The notes: generated from the letters alone by a model not told the origin. Positions 50,843 through 63,601 are shown, counted from the first letter of the stretch. The stretch: 64,000 nt of DNA from Atopsyche davidsoni (GCA_022113835.1 JAILWY010000021.1:6448001-6512000), one strand, 5' to 3'. Translations and numbers: made by a program.

Positions 50843-52611
50843 TTAAATGTCCAAAACTTTAGGAACAGATGTCCCACATTTGCCTTCAAAATAATATCCA
50901 AACTCGTGCGTCGCAGAAGTGGTCTCTATATTAAACTCGGCTACAGGAACTCCCCGGGCTGCTGCCTGGGGAGCAAACATGGCAGCCGGATACACCACTG
51001 ATGATGTCCCTATTACCAGGCATATATCGCAAGCATCTAGAATGTCCCCTGTCAAGAAAAAGTTATTAAATACTGTGAAGAATATTTCCTTGGTGTTTTA
51101 AAATAAAAATGAATAAGATTTGTATTTGAATTATCAACTTCAATAGTTACTATATAATATAATCTATTAAATTTGTTATTTGAATAGGTTGCTCACTTAT
51201 TCTGCTTATTTTATGTATTCAACTAAGTCATTTATTTGGTAATTTTAAATAAATTGTACTTAAGAATCTTAAATTGGCAATTGAATTGTTACCATAAATT
51301 AAAAGATTTTTACAAAATGTTAATTGTGTCATTTATTGGGACCAATAGTTTCCTTCAATAATAAAAATACTTACGAGCTTTATCTATAACATCTGAATCT
51401 AAGTTCTCTCCAAACCACACAATATGTGGTCTCAAAAGGCCATTGCAATCTCCCTTTTTACATCTAGGAAGATCTTCGATTGGAATCTCTGGAGAAGAAA
51501 TTTTTTCATCGGGTGCACCTTTACCATTCAAAGCCTAAAAACATACATAATAATTAACAAAAGGCAAAAACATAATCTACTATAATAATAGCCATTGTGT
51601 GTTTGTATGTTTGTTTGTATGTGTGTATGTTTCATTTTTCCGTTCTGTATAGAATATCTTAAAAGATACAACGCTGATTTTTTGCACATAAGTTAAGTAA
51701 ATTTTTCCGCAGCTATGTGCCGAATTTCAAGACGATAGGATAATATTTTCATTCATAAACTTTAAAATATGCTTTAGCGAATTTCAAAATACGTCATTTT
51801 ATGACGGGCTACATTGCTAGTAAGTAAATATTTTCTATAAAAATCATACCTCACAAATTGGGCTGTCCTGATTAATAGCAATGTCTTTACATTTTGTGCA
51901 TCGAGTCTTGTAAAGATTTCCATGTAACTCAATAATATTTTGAGAACCAGCTTTTGCATGTAAATTATCAATATTTTGTGTTACTACATTAACTTCCTTT
52001 CCTTCGGCTTTGCAATTTTTTTCAAACTCTGCGATAGCATAGTGTGCCTAAAGAATAACCAATTTAATACAATTCAACACATGTATTTGAGTATAAAACC
52101 TATGTTAGTTAAGTAAAAAAAATAAGCATATTAATAAGTTTAAAATTATCCTATTGATATACCGATTACAAATTACGTTATAAAATACGCACTGTCATAA
52201 ACTTACAATTTATGGTTAGATTTACAAAAGGAACTTCTAAGTTTAGAATAAAAAATATTTCTTCGAAATGTTTCTTACGAGATTTGGTTCGGCATTTTTA
52301 GCATGCTCTCTGCGGTAATGATAAAATTCCCAAACCAGACTGGGATTCGCTTTAAACGCTTGAGGAGTAGCCAGATTTGTAACTTGATATTTTCGCCATA
52401 GCCCACCGGCTCCTCTAAATGTAGGAATGCCCGATTCTGCTGATACACCTGCCCCAGTGAGAATTAAAATATTTTTCGATTCTCTTAAGATGTCTTTAAA
52501 TTTTGACATGTCACTGGACGGTCGTGAATCTGCCATGACTTTGATTTTTGCTTTCAAGAAAATAGCCGACTTTGACTCGAGTGCATATTTACCAACCAAC
52601 ACTAACGACAT
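50843..52611 (-). CDS. SIRT5: NAD-dependent protein deacylase sirtuin-5
   Basis: Four minus-strand exons, 52611-52279, 52047-51850, 51534-51375 and 51048-50843, join in phases 0, 0 and 1 to a complete 298-residue protein (human 310). Known role: mitochondrial lysine desuccinylase, demalonylase and deglutarylase. Visible: NAD-binding [15 protein letters not shown] at 53-67; the SIRT5-specific Tyr97 and Arg100 in FYHYRRE, which bind the acidic acyl group; QNID with catalytic His141 in NLHAKAG; zinc cysteines 161, 164, 202 and 207; and [20 protein letters not shown] near the end. The basic and hydrophobic first 25 residues could be a mitochondrial presequence, supporting the first ATG over the in-frame Met26. 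Intron 2 carries a 245-bp Helitron. Head-to-head with MIC13. Confidence 0.95.
51576..51820 (+). mobile_element. Short non-autonomous Helitron, 245 bp, in SIRT5 intron 2
   Basis: It begins A|TCTACTATAATAATAGCC and ends with the perfect hairpin CGTCAT-TTT-ATGACG, then GGCTACATTG and CTAG before a T. It is close to the DCTN6-intron Helitron over about 200 bp at the 5' end. The similarity stops at GCGAATTTCAA and resumes at the 3' hairpin, so it looks like an end-to-end deletion derivative of that family. Confidence 0.85.
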
Positions 52612-53325
52612 AAGGTCTGTAGGGTCAAATTATTTACAAACAATAATAGAGTAAAATATATTATCTCAGAGGGGAATACAAATTCACAAATACCTTGTCA
52701 ACAACACAGACCACAAACAATACGATATTGTTGCACAATACAAATAAATTAAATTAAAATATAAAGTTGCCATTACTAAACATAACTAACCAAAATTCAC
52801 ATTTAATTTTACTTTTTAATAAAATACTTTGGTAAAAGCTAATTATTTTTGCCTTATAAGACTTTTCCACCGTTACAATCATAATTATTACATTTTAGTA
52901 TTGCTGCACGGTTTTTCATTTGGAAAATAAATAAAAAACATTACCAAGAAACTGTATCAAGAATATTTGAAAACTTGTAACAGACAAGTTATTAATTTAT
53001 TTAATAATTCAGAAATTTAGATGTAAATCGAATTGGTCTTTAATTATTTTTATCGGAAATAATGCAAGACGAAATATTGGTGTATTGTTTATAGTTTTTT
53101 CGCAAATAACTGTATAAAAGATAATAAAGTGTATACCTGACATTACCATAGAGAAATTATTTAACATCTAAGCTTGAAGGCACTACGGATTTATGTAATA
53201 ATAACCTTCAAACTCATTTGTCAACTCGTAACCTAGGAAAACCTATATAGAAAAAAATATTGTGTCATGTAAAAAAAATATACATCCAAAATATTAAAAT
53301 TGCCTGGATTTCATACATCGCAACC
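52612..53325. promoter_or_regulatory. Shared upstream region of SIRT5 and MIC13
   Basis: 714 bp of AT-rich DNA separate two divergent start codons. Both flanking products belong to the mitochondrion. No conserved core motif is obvious by eye. A bidirectional promoter is plausible from spacing alone. Confidence 0.5.
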
Positions 53326-54072
53326 ATGTTCAGGTAAAATAACGAGTAACCTCTATTTATTATAGTATCATTAAACTATTGATTTATGCATAGTTTCAGG
53401 ATATTTTGCAATATATATTTTTCTATTCATTTTCGCAACTGATTTAAAGTATGCTTCTGTTAATTATCTTTTCAGCAAAGCGTTCTTTTAAAATTCATGC
53501 AGAGAACCTCTTTATCCGTATTGTTAACATTTATTTTTTATGCAGATTTGCTATCAAAGCCGGCCTGGCCACTGCTGCTGTTTACTACACAGCTGAACAT
53601 GGAGTATGGAAGGATAGTCAAACTACGAGTCAACTTTACGAAACAATAAAAAAGGAATCTTCTCCATATATCCAGCAAGTTAAAGAGCAAATTCCTTTTG
53701 AAGTAAGAATGTTAAAAAATATGTATAATTCTCGCTTTTTGGTTTGACAAAGTTTTAAATCCAACACTATAAATCGACAGATAAAATAATATCAAAACAA
53801 TTCAGCGTATATTACACATTTGACAATATTTAATTTCTTGTAGTTTTACATTTAATATAACAAAATGTAATGTTTTCCAGATTCCGACCCCTAAAACACC
53901 TAATGTATCTGATATGGGAAGAGAATACTGGAATACAGGAGTAAAAGCCATTTTTGGTTTCCTTATTGATTTACCAGAAAATCTAAATAAATGGGGAGCT
54001 GCTGCTTATGAAAGTATAGAATCATTTACTGAGTCACCGAGTATAGTGGATGTTCCAACGGAGCAAAAGTAA
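53326..54072 (+). CDS. MIC13: MICOS complex subunit MIC13 (QIL1)
   Basis: Three exons: a tiny 8-nt coding exon 53326-53333 (ATG TTC AG), then 53546-53702 and 53881-54072, with phases 2 and 0. The product is 118 residues, the same length as human MIC13. Known role: small inner-membrane protein that bridges MIC10 to MIC60 and stabilises crista junctions. Visible: an N-terminal membrane segment (FAIKAGLATAAVYYT) followed by the family GVW, a helical middle, and the conserved REYWNTGVKAIFGFLIDLP near residues 65-85, followed by a tail ending VPTEQK. The tiny first exon would be missed by most ORF-based searches; the longer open frame starting at 53451 is intronic. Protein calls rest on pattern recognition of the family. 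Confidence 0.88.
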
Positions 54073-55724
54073 CTTGTTTTTAGGCTCATTAAATTGTCTG
54101 TTTTTATTTATTTGTAAACTGCTGCTGCAGTGGAGTTCCCAATTATTAAATTATTTTGATTAAATTGTACCATTTTCATTTGTTACATCCAAAATTGTGA
54201 AGTACCCAGATTTTTAAAATATTAAGAATTGTCAATCTTTCAATAGATGAATAGATAATAATTAAAACTCGTTTTGTTTTTTTCAAAAAGAATTCCTCTA
54301 ATGCAACTCTAATGGCGATTTTGTATCTATGAACAGTACACATGAAAAAAATTAAGTTAAGTATTGTTACTCCTGGATAATAAAATAATCATGTTAAATA
54401 TAAAGATTACAGCATATTCATGGTGGTATTGATTAAAGCATGTCTGTCAAACATGTTGGTGGCGTTTTGAAACTTCCGCTGTAGTTGTGAACAAATAACT
54501 GCACGCGCAAACAAAACGTTTGGTAAGCTGTCTAAGAATAGCATGTGTCATTGAATATTTGCTTTGTCTAATATATTACACATGCTTAGAACAGTTGCTG
54601 TTAGTGGATGTGAAGTGCAGCCATTGTCCACAGTATTAAGCTTAAAATATAGCATACACCACTAACCTCAAGAAATCATCCACCCGTTATAGGATCTCTG
54701 ACAGGAAAAAAAGCTAAATGAAACAATGTAAGTAATCCTAAGAAATACCTAATTAAATAAAACTTTATATAAAAGGATTTTTTTACTCAGGCATGGATCA
54801 TGCTTAACAGCTTTAGTGTATCTCAGTAAGTCAAATGAGATATGTAGGTATTTTGGTAACTTACCAGTAATAAACAGAAGCTAAAGATATACATTCATTC
54901 TAACATTGAAAGTGTCCACTAAATACACAAATGCATATTGACAACTATGCCAAAAAAGGAGTATTAGAGGTGCCTGAAAAGTCAAGGTATTATCTAAAAA
55001 TAATAAATTAGCTAACGTTTCTAGACAAATATAAAATAATTTTTTTAAAAAACTTGTCACTCATAAAAAATTACACTCTTTAATTAAGTTTTTTCTACTT
55101 AGCTCAGAAACATATCTTAGCTAACCCCAGTTAAAGTCGATTGAAATATTAAGATACTTTGTAGGCTGGCCGAGTCCATGGCACCTAAGAAAATATTTTT
55201 AAATGTATGTGGAGACGACTTTCTGTTTACAGACATAAGGGTTGGCTAATAAGGGCAACGATATTCAGAAACCTACTAACCCCGTAATATACAAATATTA
55301 TTCCGTAAACTGTGACGAGTCATGATCCCAAAAAATTACATGCTTCTGTTCCAAGTAATAAAGGTTTTACTATGTTATTGAATACAAGTATTTTTTTTAT
55401 ATAAGTCTCGAGCATGAGAGCACATAAAAATGGCCATTAGGTAACCATTTAATGAGTTAGATATTAAATGTGGGTCTAATATGTGAGAAAATAAAAGCGA
55501 TAAAGATTACTGGTAAAAAAAAAATATATTGTATGATGTATTTAATTAATTCACTTACAAGATCATAAATTCATATGTTAAACTTTGTCATACAATTAAA
55601 CAATTATGACTTGCACAATCAGAAAAAATAATGAAAACCTCACATGGATTTGTACAATGTGGTACGTATTTTTTTAAGTATTTAAAAAAAACAAACTAGT
55701 ACAAATGTGGGAGAATGTCTTCAA
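54073..55724. other. Tail-to-tail intergenic region MIC13/PA2G4
   Basis: 1.65 kb of AT-rich DNA holding the 3' UTRs of both genes. I see no RNA gene, transposon or supportable open frame. Confidence 0.6.
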
Positions 55725-58101
55725 TTAAATTTCATCTTCTTCTTCAGTAGGTTTTTCTGAGGAAGATTTCGTCTTCTTTTTCTTCTTCTTATTAGACTTC
55801 CTACTTGCAGCGCTAAGAATAGCCTAGAATAAAAAAAACATGTTTAATACCAATAATTTTTTTTTAAATCTCCAAGGTAATGAGCAATTATACTCACTAC
55901 AACTTCAGGATCAGTCACTGTGTGCTCAGATTGATACTGCTCGATATCCACAGGCAGACCGGTAATGCGGAGTCCTCCCGAGGGCATCAGCAGAACTGTA
56001 AACTTGAACTGAGCCACTAGTTCGCTGGGCTTCTCGTAGAGAACTTGGAAAGGTTCAATAAGTTTATGATTGATGCACTCCAAAACACCCATCCTAGCCT
56101 TTGTCTCCTCGGTGAAGCTTCGAAGATTGAACGGCATAGTTCCATGCTTATGCTTCACCTAAAATTATATCAATAAGGTTTAAATTGAACAGTATCAGAA
56201 AATATTAAATTAAAAATAAAATTTTATTCTCATTAGATACCTCAATATAGAACATTCGCGATGTCTTCAGCTTCAGCTGGTAGGATTCGTCTGTTTTCTT
56301 ATAAATAGTAACTCGTTTATCTGATTCACGACCCTGAAATCATTTAAAATTGTTATCAATTTAGCAAAAACAATTTTTTTAATATTAATATGAAGAAATA
56401 TCATTTTTTAAACATTGATAGGATTTTCGGACCTATTCACATAAATATTAACATTATAAGGTCAGACACATAAGTTATAAACATAAAAAAAATTATTATT
56501 GCTGGCATGTACCATTATGAATAATTAATAAAATATTGGCAAGCTAATTTTTACAACATACCACTCCTTCTCCGGTGGAAACAAGGACATCCATAGCGTA
56601 CACCTCGTGAAGATCAAAGGAGAACTTTTCATGCTCTTTTCTTTGAGCATCAGTTGGGTTTTGAATTATGGTCTTCTCACCATCAATTTTATATTGCTTA
56701 ATGTTGTGAGAGAGCATTCCTTCAACAGGTTTGCATTTGTAAGCTGCAGCAATTTTATTAACCGCATCAGTGACAGCATAAGTCTGAAAAAAATATTATG
56801 CATATCATAATTAATTTGTCATTTTTAAAAAAAAACATCAAAATTTACTTTACTAAAAGTTATCAACAAGTTAAAACATCAGTAACACCTCTCATGGTTG
56901 TACTGAGATATTAATTAATATTAGATATACATATTAGTATTATAATCATTTTAAAGGAAGTACCGAAAAAATAGCAATAATAAAGCACCCACCTCATTTC
57001 CCGGCTTCAGCAATCTCAGAGCAGCCTCACTAGCTAAATGAGCAGCCAGAATAACATCAGCACGACGGCCTGACACCTTCTTGTTCTCAGTTCCGGCAGG
57101 GGGAGCAATCACAACCGTGTGTGCCACCACAGCTACGAAACCATCTATGTGCGCTCCAAGATCACTACAAAACAAAAAAAAATTAAAACTTGCAAAAATA
57201 TGACATGGCACAACAAAGCCTGTCTTAACAATAGGCATTATAAGTATATAACCTACCATAGGCTTAGCGATATACATCAGTTTTAAAATGATAATCAAAT
57301 AATAAAATTGGTAAGAGAGAATGACTTACATTTTGGCTACATCACCTTCCTTCAGAATGTAATCAGCTTCACTGTGTGCAGGTGAATAATGACAGATACA
57401 ATTGTTAACCGATACACATGTGGGGAAAGCGATGCCTTTCTTCATCTCCTTTTCTTTTTTGAAGACATTGGAGGTTTCTTCGAGAAGTAAGTTATCACCA
57501 AACTCGCAAATTTCTCTCACAGATGCATCCACAACGCATTTGTCCATAACTAGCTTCAGTGTTCCTGAAAAGAAAAGAAAATTGCACAACTTTCTGCAAT
57601 CAAGAGTCGTGAAATATAAGACGGAAAAAACCTTTGATATGTGAATCGAATGTTTTAAAGCGATAATAATTAAAATTAAGTTTCTTATACAAAACATAAG
57701 TCGACTCTTTGTGCAAAATAATTGACACTTCTCAGCCTATCAGTTTCGTGTTTACCGCCTAATTTCGGTCAATTATAGACGCGATAACAAGTATGTTTTT
57801 TGGATCAATTAATTTTGCAAATATTCAAGCGGTTCATAATAATCATTTCTTAAAAAGATTGATTCGACTTGATCTTGAATCGGCAGGTAATTATTTGCCC
57901 ACATGGCAAGATGAGTGGGAGCCTGATACACATATGGGGTTAACCGAAACATGTTGAGAGTTGATCAGAAAGGTGACTTAGACAGACCCTGAAAAAGAGA
58001 GAAACATTAAACTTACTATTGACCATGTCGCCAGCCATTTTATACTTGGTCACCACCAAGGGCTCGGCGATGGTTTTCTCCACTTCTTTTTCGTCAGCCA
58101 T
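55725..58101 (-). CDS. PA2G4: Proliferation-associated protein 2G4 (EBP1)
   Basis: Seven minus-strand exons, 58101-58017, 57564-57330, 57164-56993, 56783-56562, 56333-56241, 56158-55898 and 55823-55725, are in phase throughout and give 388 residues (human 394). Known role: ErbB3-binding protein 1, with a methionine-aminopeptidase (M24) fold but no peptidase activity; it binds ribosomes and structured RNA at the tunnel exit and regulates growth. Visible: [15 protein letters not shown] followed by [42 protein letters not shown] and a Lys-rich tail ([13 protein letters not shown]) followed by an acidic end, as in the RNA-binding C-terminus. The start [10 protein letters not shown] lies 13 bp from a GC-rich leader. 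Likely a highly expressed housekeeping gene. Confidence 0.96.
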
Positions 58102-59538
58102 GTCCGCAGTTACAGATTACCAAACTTTAAAGTTATCACGTGACGTCTCGGAAATGATGGCGGAACCTGCCGGGTTTTTACAGTTGACCAACATAATATT
58201 TATATTGTCGGTGCTGCCAGGCTAGGTTTTTATTTATCCTTACAAATAATAAACATCAATATTTTTTTCATTATAATGATAAAATTAAATATTACTTTAA
58301 TACATTCTATCATTTGCTTAAATTTAAAAAAATATGAGCTAAGATCTTAAATATATTCTATTATCATAATTACAAAACTATACATGCCATTCACAAAGGT
58401 TTTTGTTTTTGGCATTGAGCTTAAATTATTTGTATGATATTCTGCAATGAAAAGAGCGCTGACGTTATCAATTAAACTTAAAACTTACAATTTTTGGTAA
58501 AGCTTACCATAAGTTTTGACTAAGACTGCTCTGGTTTGAAGATATGGTCTAAGCAAGTTTGTCACATTTCTTCACTCTTATTGCATACATCAACTCTTGG
58601 TATTTGGTGGGCTTACCAAAAGTTTCGTTTTAACTGCTAAGATATAGTCCCAGGCAATTTATCTCGACATTTTAATAATGACCTAAGTTGGGAATCATAC
58701 ATCCAACAGATCATTAGTTGTGTCCACCATTAGAATTTAACACAATAAATGGATAAGCGGTTCACTACTACGCAATTTAAGTTAGCACTTGTGGATTCCC
58801 CGCTAGTGCTGCTTCATTTTTTGAAAGAGTGCACTTGTGGTCAATGATAGCTTATAAATTACTATGTGTCAATTGTAACACAGTTAATGTAATTAAATAT
58901 TAGTAGTCCTTTAAGTAACAAACTAAAGCACATCCTTTATCTTTGTGTAGTAATAAGTAATAAAAAATGGTCCAATCCAAAAAAAAAACAATATAAGGCA
59001 GTACAAAAATTATATTGTATAAGTACTGAAATATGGTGTTACAATGATTTATTACTATTATTTCATTGAAATGACTTACAAGTGTTTCGGGATAATTATT
59101 TATGACAAAAAGTTCCAAATTACATTTTCATTAATTTAATATTCATTATGTTTAATAGTGAGTAATACAAAACTACGGAACTAAGCAGCATCTCAATAAA
59201 GGACATATAACAATGTGTATAAACCTGAAAGTAATATAACTATGTATTACAATTAAACACAAAACTATGGATATGATATTAAATTTTGCCTAAATAATAT
59301 GTCAAACATAAGCTATATTTACAATGAACTATAAGTAGAGTGAGCTCATAACTAAATGATCAACAGCAATTATTGGTAGTGCTTGTGAGCATCTTCTAAA
59401 TAGATATGTATTAAAATACTATATTTTCATAATAATAATAAAAATACAAATTCAATCACATGTACATGGTCACTCCGTACCAAACGATCTTAGAGCTTAC
59501 TCACTCGACAGGCTATCAAGTTTTCACAGTCTGATATC
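58102..59538. other. Intergenic region between PA2G4 and UBA3
   Basis: It holds the PA2G4 5' flank on the left and the UBA3 3' UTR on the right. An old imperfect direct repeat at 58494-58672 is the only structure noted. Confidence 0.6.
58494..58672. repeat. Diverged direct repeat upstream of PA2G4
   Basis: TTGGTAAAGCTTACCATAAG (from 58494) and TTGGTGGGCTTACCAAAAG (from 58604) begin two segments of about 70 bp. They share further blocks (AACTGC or GACTGC, AAGATATGGTC or AAGATATAGTC, and an ending CACATTT or GACATTT). Period about 110 bp; clearly old. Confidence 0.45.
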
Positions 59539-61893
59539 TTAAATCATTTCAACCTCATTTTCATTATACTTAATTTTTAAAGTAACAGTGTTGGGTGTTG
59601 TTATGTCTGCAACTAATATCTCAGCATTATCCACAATACCTAAGTCAAACAGTGTTTTATTCAAATTATCTCTCGTTCTTTCTTCAATACTCGCCACTGT
59701 CGACATATAAAGCGTTTTATTTTTTCCATTGATAGATGTTGTCAAGCCTGCAAAAAATATATCAAATATTATATTTCAAATATCAAATACAAATTTGTAA
59801 TGTTTTCTACGATTGTTGCATTTATATACCCGGACTCTTCATTTGAAATTCACTTCCATCACAAAGCATTTCCATCAAGTCTTTGAGTTTAGTTTTACGG
59901 GGATCGTCTAATGCAATGAGTTTGGGTATCATGCTGCATGCAAGACAATCAACTTTTTTTTCAGCTTCGTATGTGTATGTATAAATGCCATCAACGTCAT
60001 TGAACACCATGTAGTTGTTTAGATTAACACAACAAGATGTAACAAGTTTGAAAATCTGAAAGAGTAGTATACATTGAACAAAAAGTCAGACCAAAAAGAC
60101 AAAATTGGCTCAATATAAACAAAAAAATTAATCAAAAGTTAAACAGTGAAAATGTTTTAATTATAGAAATAATTAATATTTATGTTTAAAATAATACAAT
60201 GGTAATACCTCGGTTGTACAAGTTGCAGCAATTATAGCGTTAGTACTGGCTACAGCTGGAATAATATTCTTAATGACTCCCTGTGTTAGTCTGAAAGAGA
60301 GACCCTGAATGTTGAACTGACAGGCCCTATCTTGTGCCTTCTCATAGATCCAGTTAATATGCTGGGGATCATCACCATCGATCTGACTGCCCCATGGGTT
60401 TTCTTTAGGCCACTGGATAACTTTGACATATTCTATGCAATGTTCTGGCAACCTAAAAACAATACACCATGTGCACAAATGAAACATTTAGATATGAATC
60501 ATTTTTTTTGTTATAATTTTATCAAAAAAATTAAGTCAGCCTAATAAATAAACAGGTGCCTATATATGATATATAAGATTCAACATATCAACATATGTTA
60601 TACATATTGAAAGTTTCATACATAACACGAGCTGGTTTAGATTAATATGATGTATATTGCAATACCTGGGAGTGTTAGCAATAGTGCATAAAGGATAAGT
60701 AATTTGGGGAGGATACAAATCCAGAGTGCACTCGATGCAGGCTGTCATTCCCGGCAATATAACTCGTGCATTTCCTTTGAAACCCTCAGTTCCACCATCA
60801 ATAAGAGGAATGACAGTATTTTGATCTACACTACCTGTTAAATAATCAGAAGATAATTAATTATAATAAGATTTTTCAAAAATTGATAATTAATAAGACC
60901 TATCGGAATATTTCAATACTATATTGGCAAAAAAATTTGCAATAAAAATATCAGCCTATTTTGTATTATTGTCTTAGACTAAGGAGTTTATTGGCACTGA
61001 TGTGTAGATGTGTATAAATAACTAAACCTCAGCAGACGGTGTGCTGAGGTTTGTTCTTCTACTTCTTCTACTTGTTCCATTTTTTTCTCAAATTTCAACA
61101 TTATACTATTAAATAGCTTACCATCATCATTATAATTAAGAAGCGAGATTAGCATTCCATTTAACCATCGACGAGCGATGATGGAATCAAGACCACAGAC
61201 AACCAAGTGAAATTGCCTGTAAAAACTGTCATCCTTATCTTGTATTGGGCAATGATGAGGAACAACTTTGCATGAAGGGACCCTATAATAATAAAAATAA
61301 CGAATTAAAACAAGAGATGCCTGCTTCTTAGGTCAGGTAAGTTAAATAAATAAAAAAGCCTCAGGCTAAATATGATAATTATTCACAAAGACATTGATTG
61401 TATAAGAATGAAACTAATTTTATCTGTACTTTGAATAAAATTAAATTAACATTGAAATCATAAAATATATTTGTACTAAACTAATTAATAGATACATATT
61501 TATTATATGGTGCCATTTACATATAGCCAATATTAATAAGAAACAATACTTTTACCTTGCATTTATAAAAGCTGCAGCGCACTTGGCTTTAGATAAACCA
61601 ATATCTTTCCTTCTGAATAAAAATTGCCTATTTAAATTTGATAATTCAATAGTATCCATATCTACAACATGTATCTGCTGAAATCCCATCAATGCAAGAT
61701 TTTTTAGAAGTTCACACCCCAAGCCACCAGCGCCTATGACTAAAACTTTACATGAAGACATCAGAAACTCTAACGTATCAGGAGAAGGCTCAAAATCTGG
61801 ATGGCAAAATGGTCCGGATCGTTCTAAAACCTTGCGAATATTCAGCCATCTTCTCTGGAGATGTTCCGGCTGTTGTACATCTTCAGATGCCAT
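59539..61893 (-). CDS. UBA3: NEDD8-activating enzyme E1 catalytic subunit UBA3
   Basis: Six minus-strand coding exons, 61893-61556, 61282-61122, 60834-60666, 60452-60209, 60055-59830 and 59747-59539, keep phase and yield 448 residues (human 463). Known role: with APPBP1/NAE1 it adenylates NEDD8 and passes it to the E2 UBC12, driving cullin neddylation. Visible: nucleotide-binding GAGGLGCE at 54-61; [15 protein letters not shown]; zinc-site pairs CIEC (199/202) and CLAC (341/344); the catalytic Cys228 in [14 protein letters not shown]; and a C-terminal ubiquitin-fold domain with [15 protein letters not shown] sequence that docks the E2. The ATG at 61893 is preferred to the in-frame one at 61911, because TTTCAG just upstream is an acceptor, implying a non-coding first exon further right. 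Confidence 0.96.
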
Positions 61894-62399
61894 ATCTGAA
61901 ACATTAAACATTTGTCAAGCAAAACCCCGTATTGTACTGCAAAAGATAGTAATAGAACTTTAAGTGAAAAATAATAACTATAGTATATGTTAACCTACCT
62001 AAAGATTTATATTAAAAAATTGTATTTGTTAATATAGACAGTTGTATATCTAAAATATATATTTGCAATTATACCAGGGTCTCGACCGGCTTTGATTTTG
62101 ACGTTTACGCAGTCTTACCAACAATACAACTAAACACTAGCATAGATCGGTGCAGCAAGCGACTTTGACTTATTCTCTCTGGACTTGTCTATGGTCCCAC
62201 CAACATCTACTAGAGGTCTGCTACCATCCCTAAATTTCAGTTATAAACCTACAATTATTAAAACAATCAGAGTTGTATCAAAATATAGAATGAAAATTTT
62301 TCGTATGTTGAAACTACACTCTAAACTGTAATTAATGGCTTTAAAAAAATCTACAAGGCACATTTTAAGTTGATTGAGTGATCTTTGGACATTATATAT
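61894..62399 (-). promoter_or_regulatory. UBA3 5' UTR intron, probable non-coding exon and promoter
   Basis: The acceptor TTTCAG ends at 61896, two bases before the UBA3 ATG. A likely upstream non-coding exon lies near 62.08-62.2 kb, where the sequence is less AT-rich and CCCTGGTATAA could be the donor on the minus strand. Not proven without transcript data. Confidence 0.4.
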
Positions 62400-63291
62400 T
62401 ACACCCATACCTCGCTATACGGCCGCTCTTCATACGGCCTTTCGCTATAACGGCCAAAAAAAACTTTTTTTCGATGTTATTTTGTTTACGAGCGTTATTC
62501 AGTGTGTGCTCATAGAGCGGCTGATTTAGACTTGTCTGTGAGTGTTTTATGTACATATTTATTACCGATTGTTACATATTAACTGGAAAAATTGAAAATA
62601 ATTAGGGACATTTTTGGTACGTAAATACATATGTATGTATGTACAAATTATTTTTTTTTAATGTGTATTTATTTATTAAACTTTTTTTAACTATTGATTA
62701 TATGGATTGAGGACAGTAAAAAACGGAAAATGCCAATGAGTCAAATGACTATCCAGGAAAAAGCTTTAAGTATTTTCGAAAATTTGAAGAATGGAAAAAC
62801 CGATGAATCTGCTGAAGATGTCACATTCCAAGCAAGCCGAGGATAGTTTGAAAAATTTAAAAATAGGGTTTGCTAATTTTGGATAATGCACCAGGGCATC
62901 CTACTAATTTATCCGAGTTATCTGAAGATGTCATGATTGAGTACCTTCCAAAAAATACAACAGCTCTGATCCAACCAATGGATCAGGGTGCAATAGCCAC
63001 TTTTAAGGCATATTACCTACGCCGAACTTTCCGACAACTGATAAGGGAAACCGATGGTAAAGCTTCAATTAAAACATTTTGGAAAAACTATAACATCAAG
63101 GATGCTGTAGACAGCATCAGTAAATCACGGAAGGAATTAAAATTAACAACAATGAACCTTGTTTGGAAAAAAATATGGCCAGAATGTGTAAAAAGTGTTA
63201 CATATTTAACAAATTTGGAACCGATCCACTTTTCGCTTTGCGGCCAAGTTTCGTGGAACGTATCTAGGCCGTAAAGCGAGGTATGGGTGTA
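62400..63291 (+). mobile_element. Tigger/pogo-type DNA transposon, internally deleted, 0.9 kb
   Basis: Terminal inverted repeats are CACCCATACCTCGCTATACG on the left and, complemented on the right, CACCCATACCTCGCTTTACG. They are flanked by TA duplications (62400-62401 and 63290-63291). Full-length relatives are about 2-3 kb, so most of the middle is gone. It lies between UBA3 and the ATP synthase beta gene. Confidence 0.85.
62703..63274 (+). pseudogene. Tigger-like transposase remnant
   Basis: The 5' part encodes a short N-terminal DNA-binding-type stretch ending in QASRG, TAG, FEKFKNR, where the family has a tryptophan at the stop. The sequence then jumps to the last part of the DDE domain: LILDNAPGHP, IEYLPKNTTALIQPMDQGAI, KASIKTFWKNYNIKDAVDSI and the final LVWKKIWPEC. 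The central region with the first catalytic aspartate is deleted. The remaining 3' frame is open for 134 codons from 62870. Confidence 0.8.
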
Positions 63292-63601
63292 TTAATGTTA
63301 TTTATTGTAATGCTATCTCGATAATAATATAAAATTTTGTGCTTTGCTTTAAAATTAAATTATTAAAATAATGAGGTCAATGAAGTTAAAATGAAAATTT
63401 TCATTAATCTCATTAATCAAAAATTTAAGATTAAAATTTCATGATAATAAAAAATATTTTAAACGAAAAAAAATAAAAACATATTCCTTTTATTCTCCAT
63501 TATTCCCAATTTGAGGAAATATATTTTTTGGTGCAATCTACTGTCACGTAATATTTTTCAACCTAGCATTACATAACATTGGCCCTAGTATTTTATCAAT
63601 C
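63292..63601 (+). promoter_or_regulatory. 5' flank of the ATP synthase beta gene
   Basis: About 310 bp of AT-rich DNA separates the Tigger element from the start codon. TTTTTCAACCTAG ending at 63566 could be an acceptor ahead of a 5' UTR segment. No other feature is evident. Confidence 0.35.
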
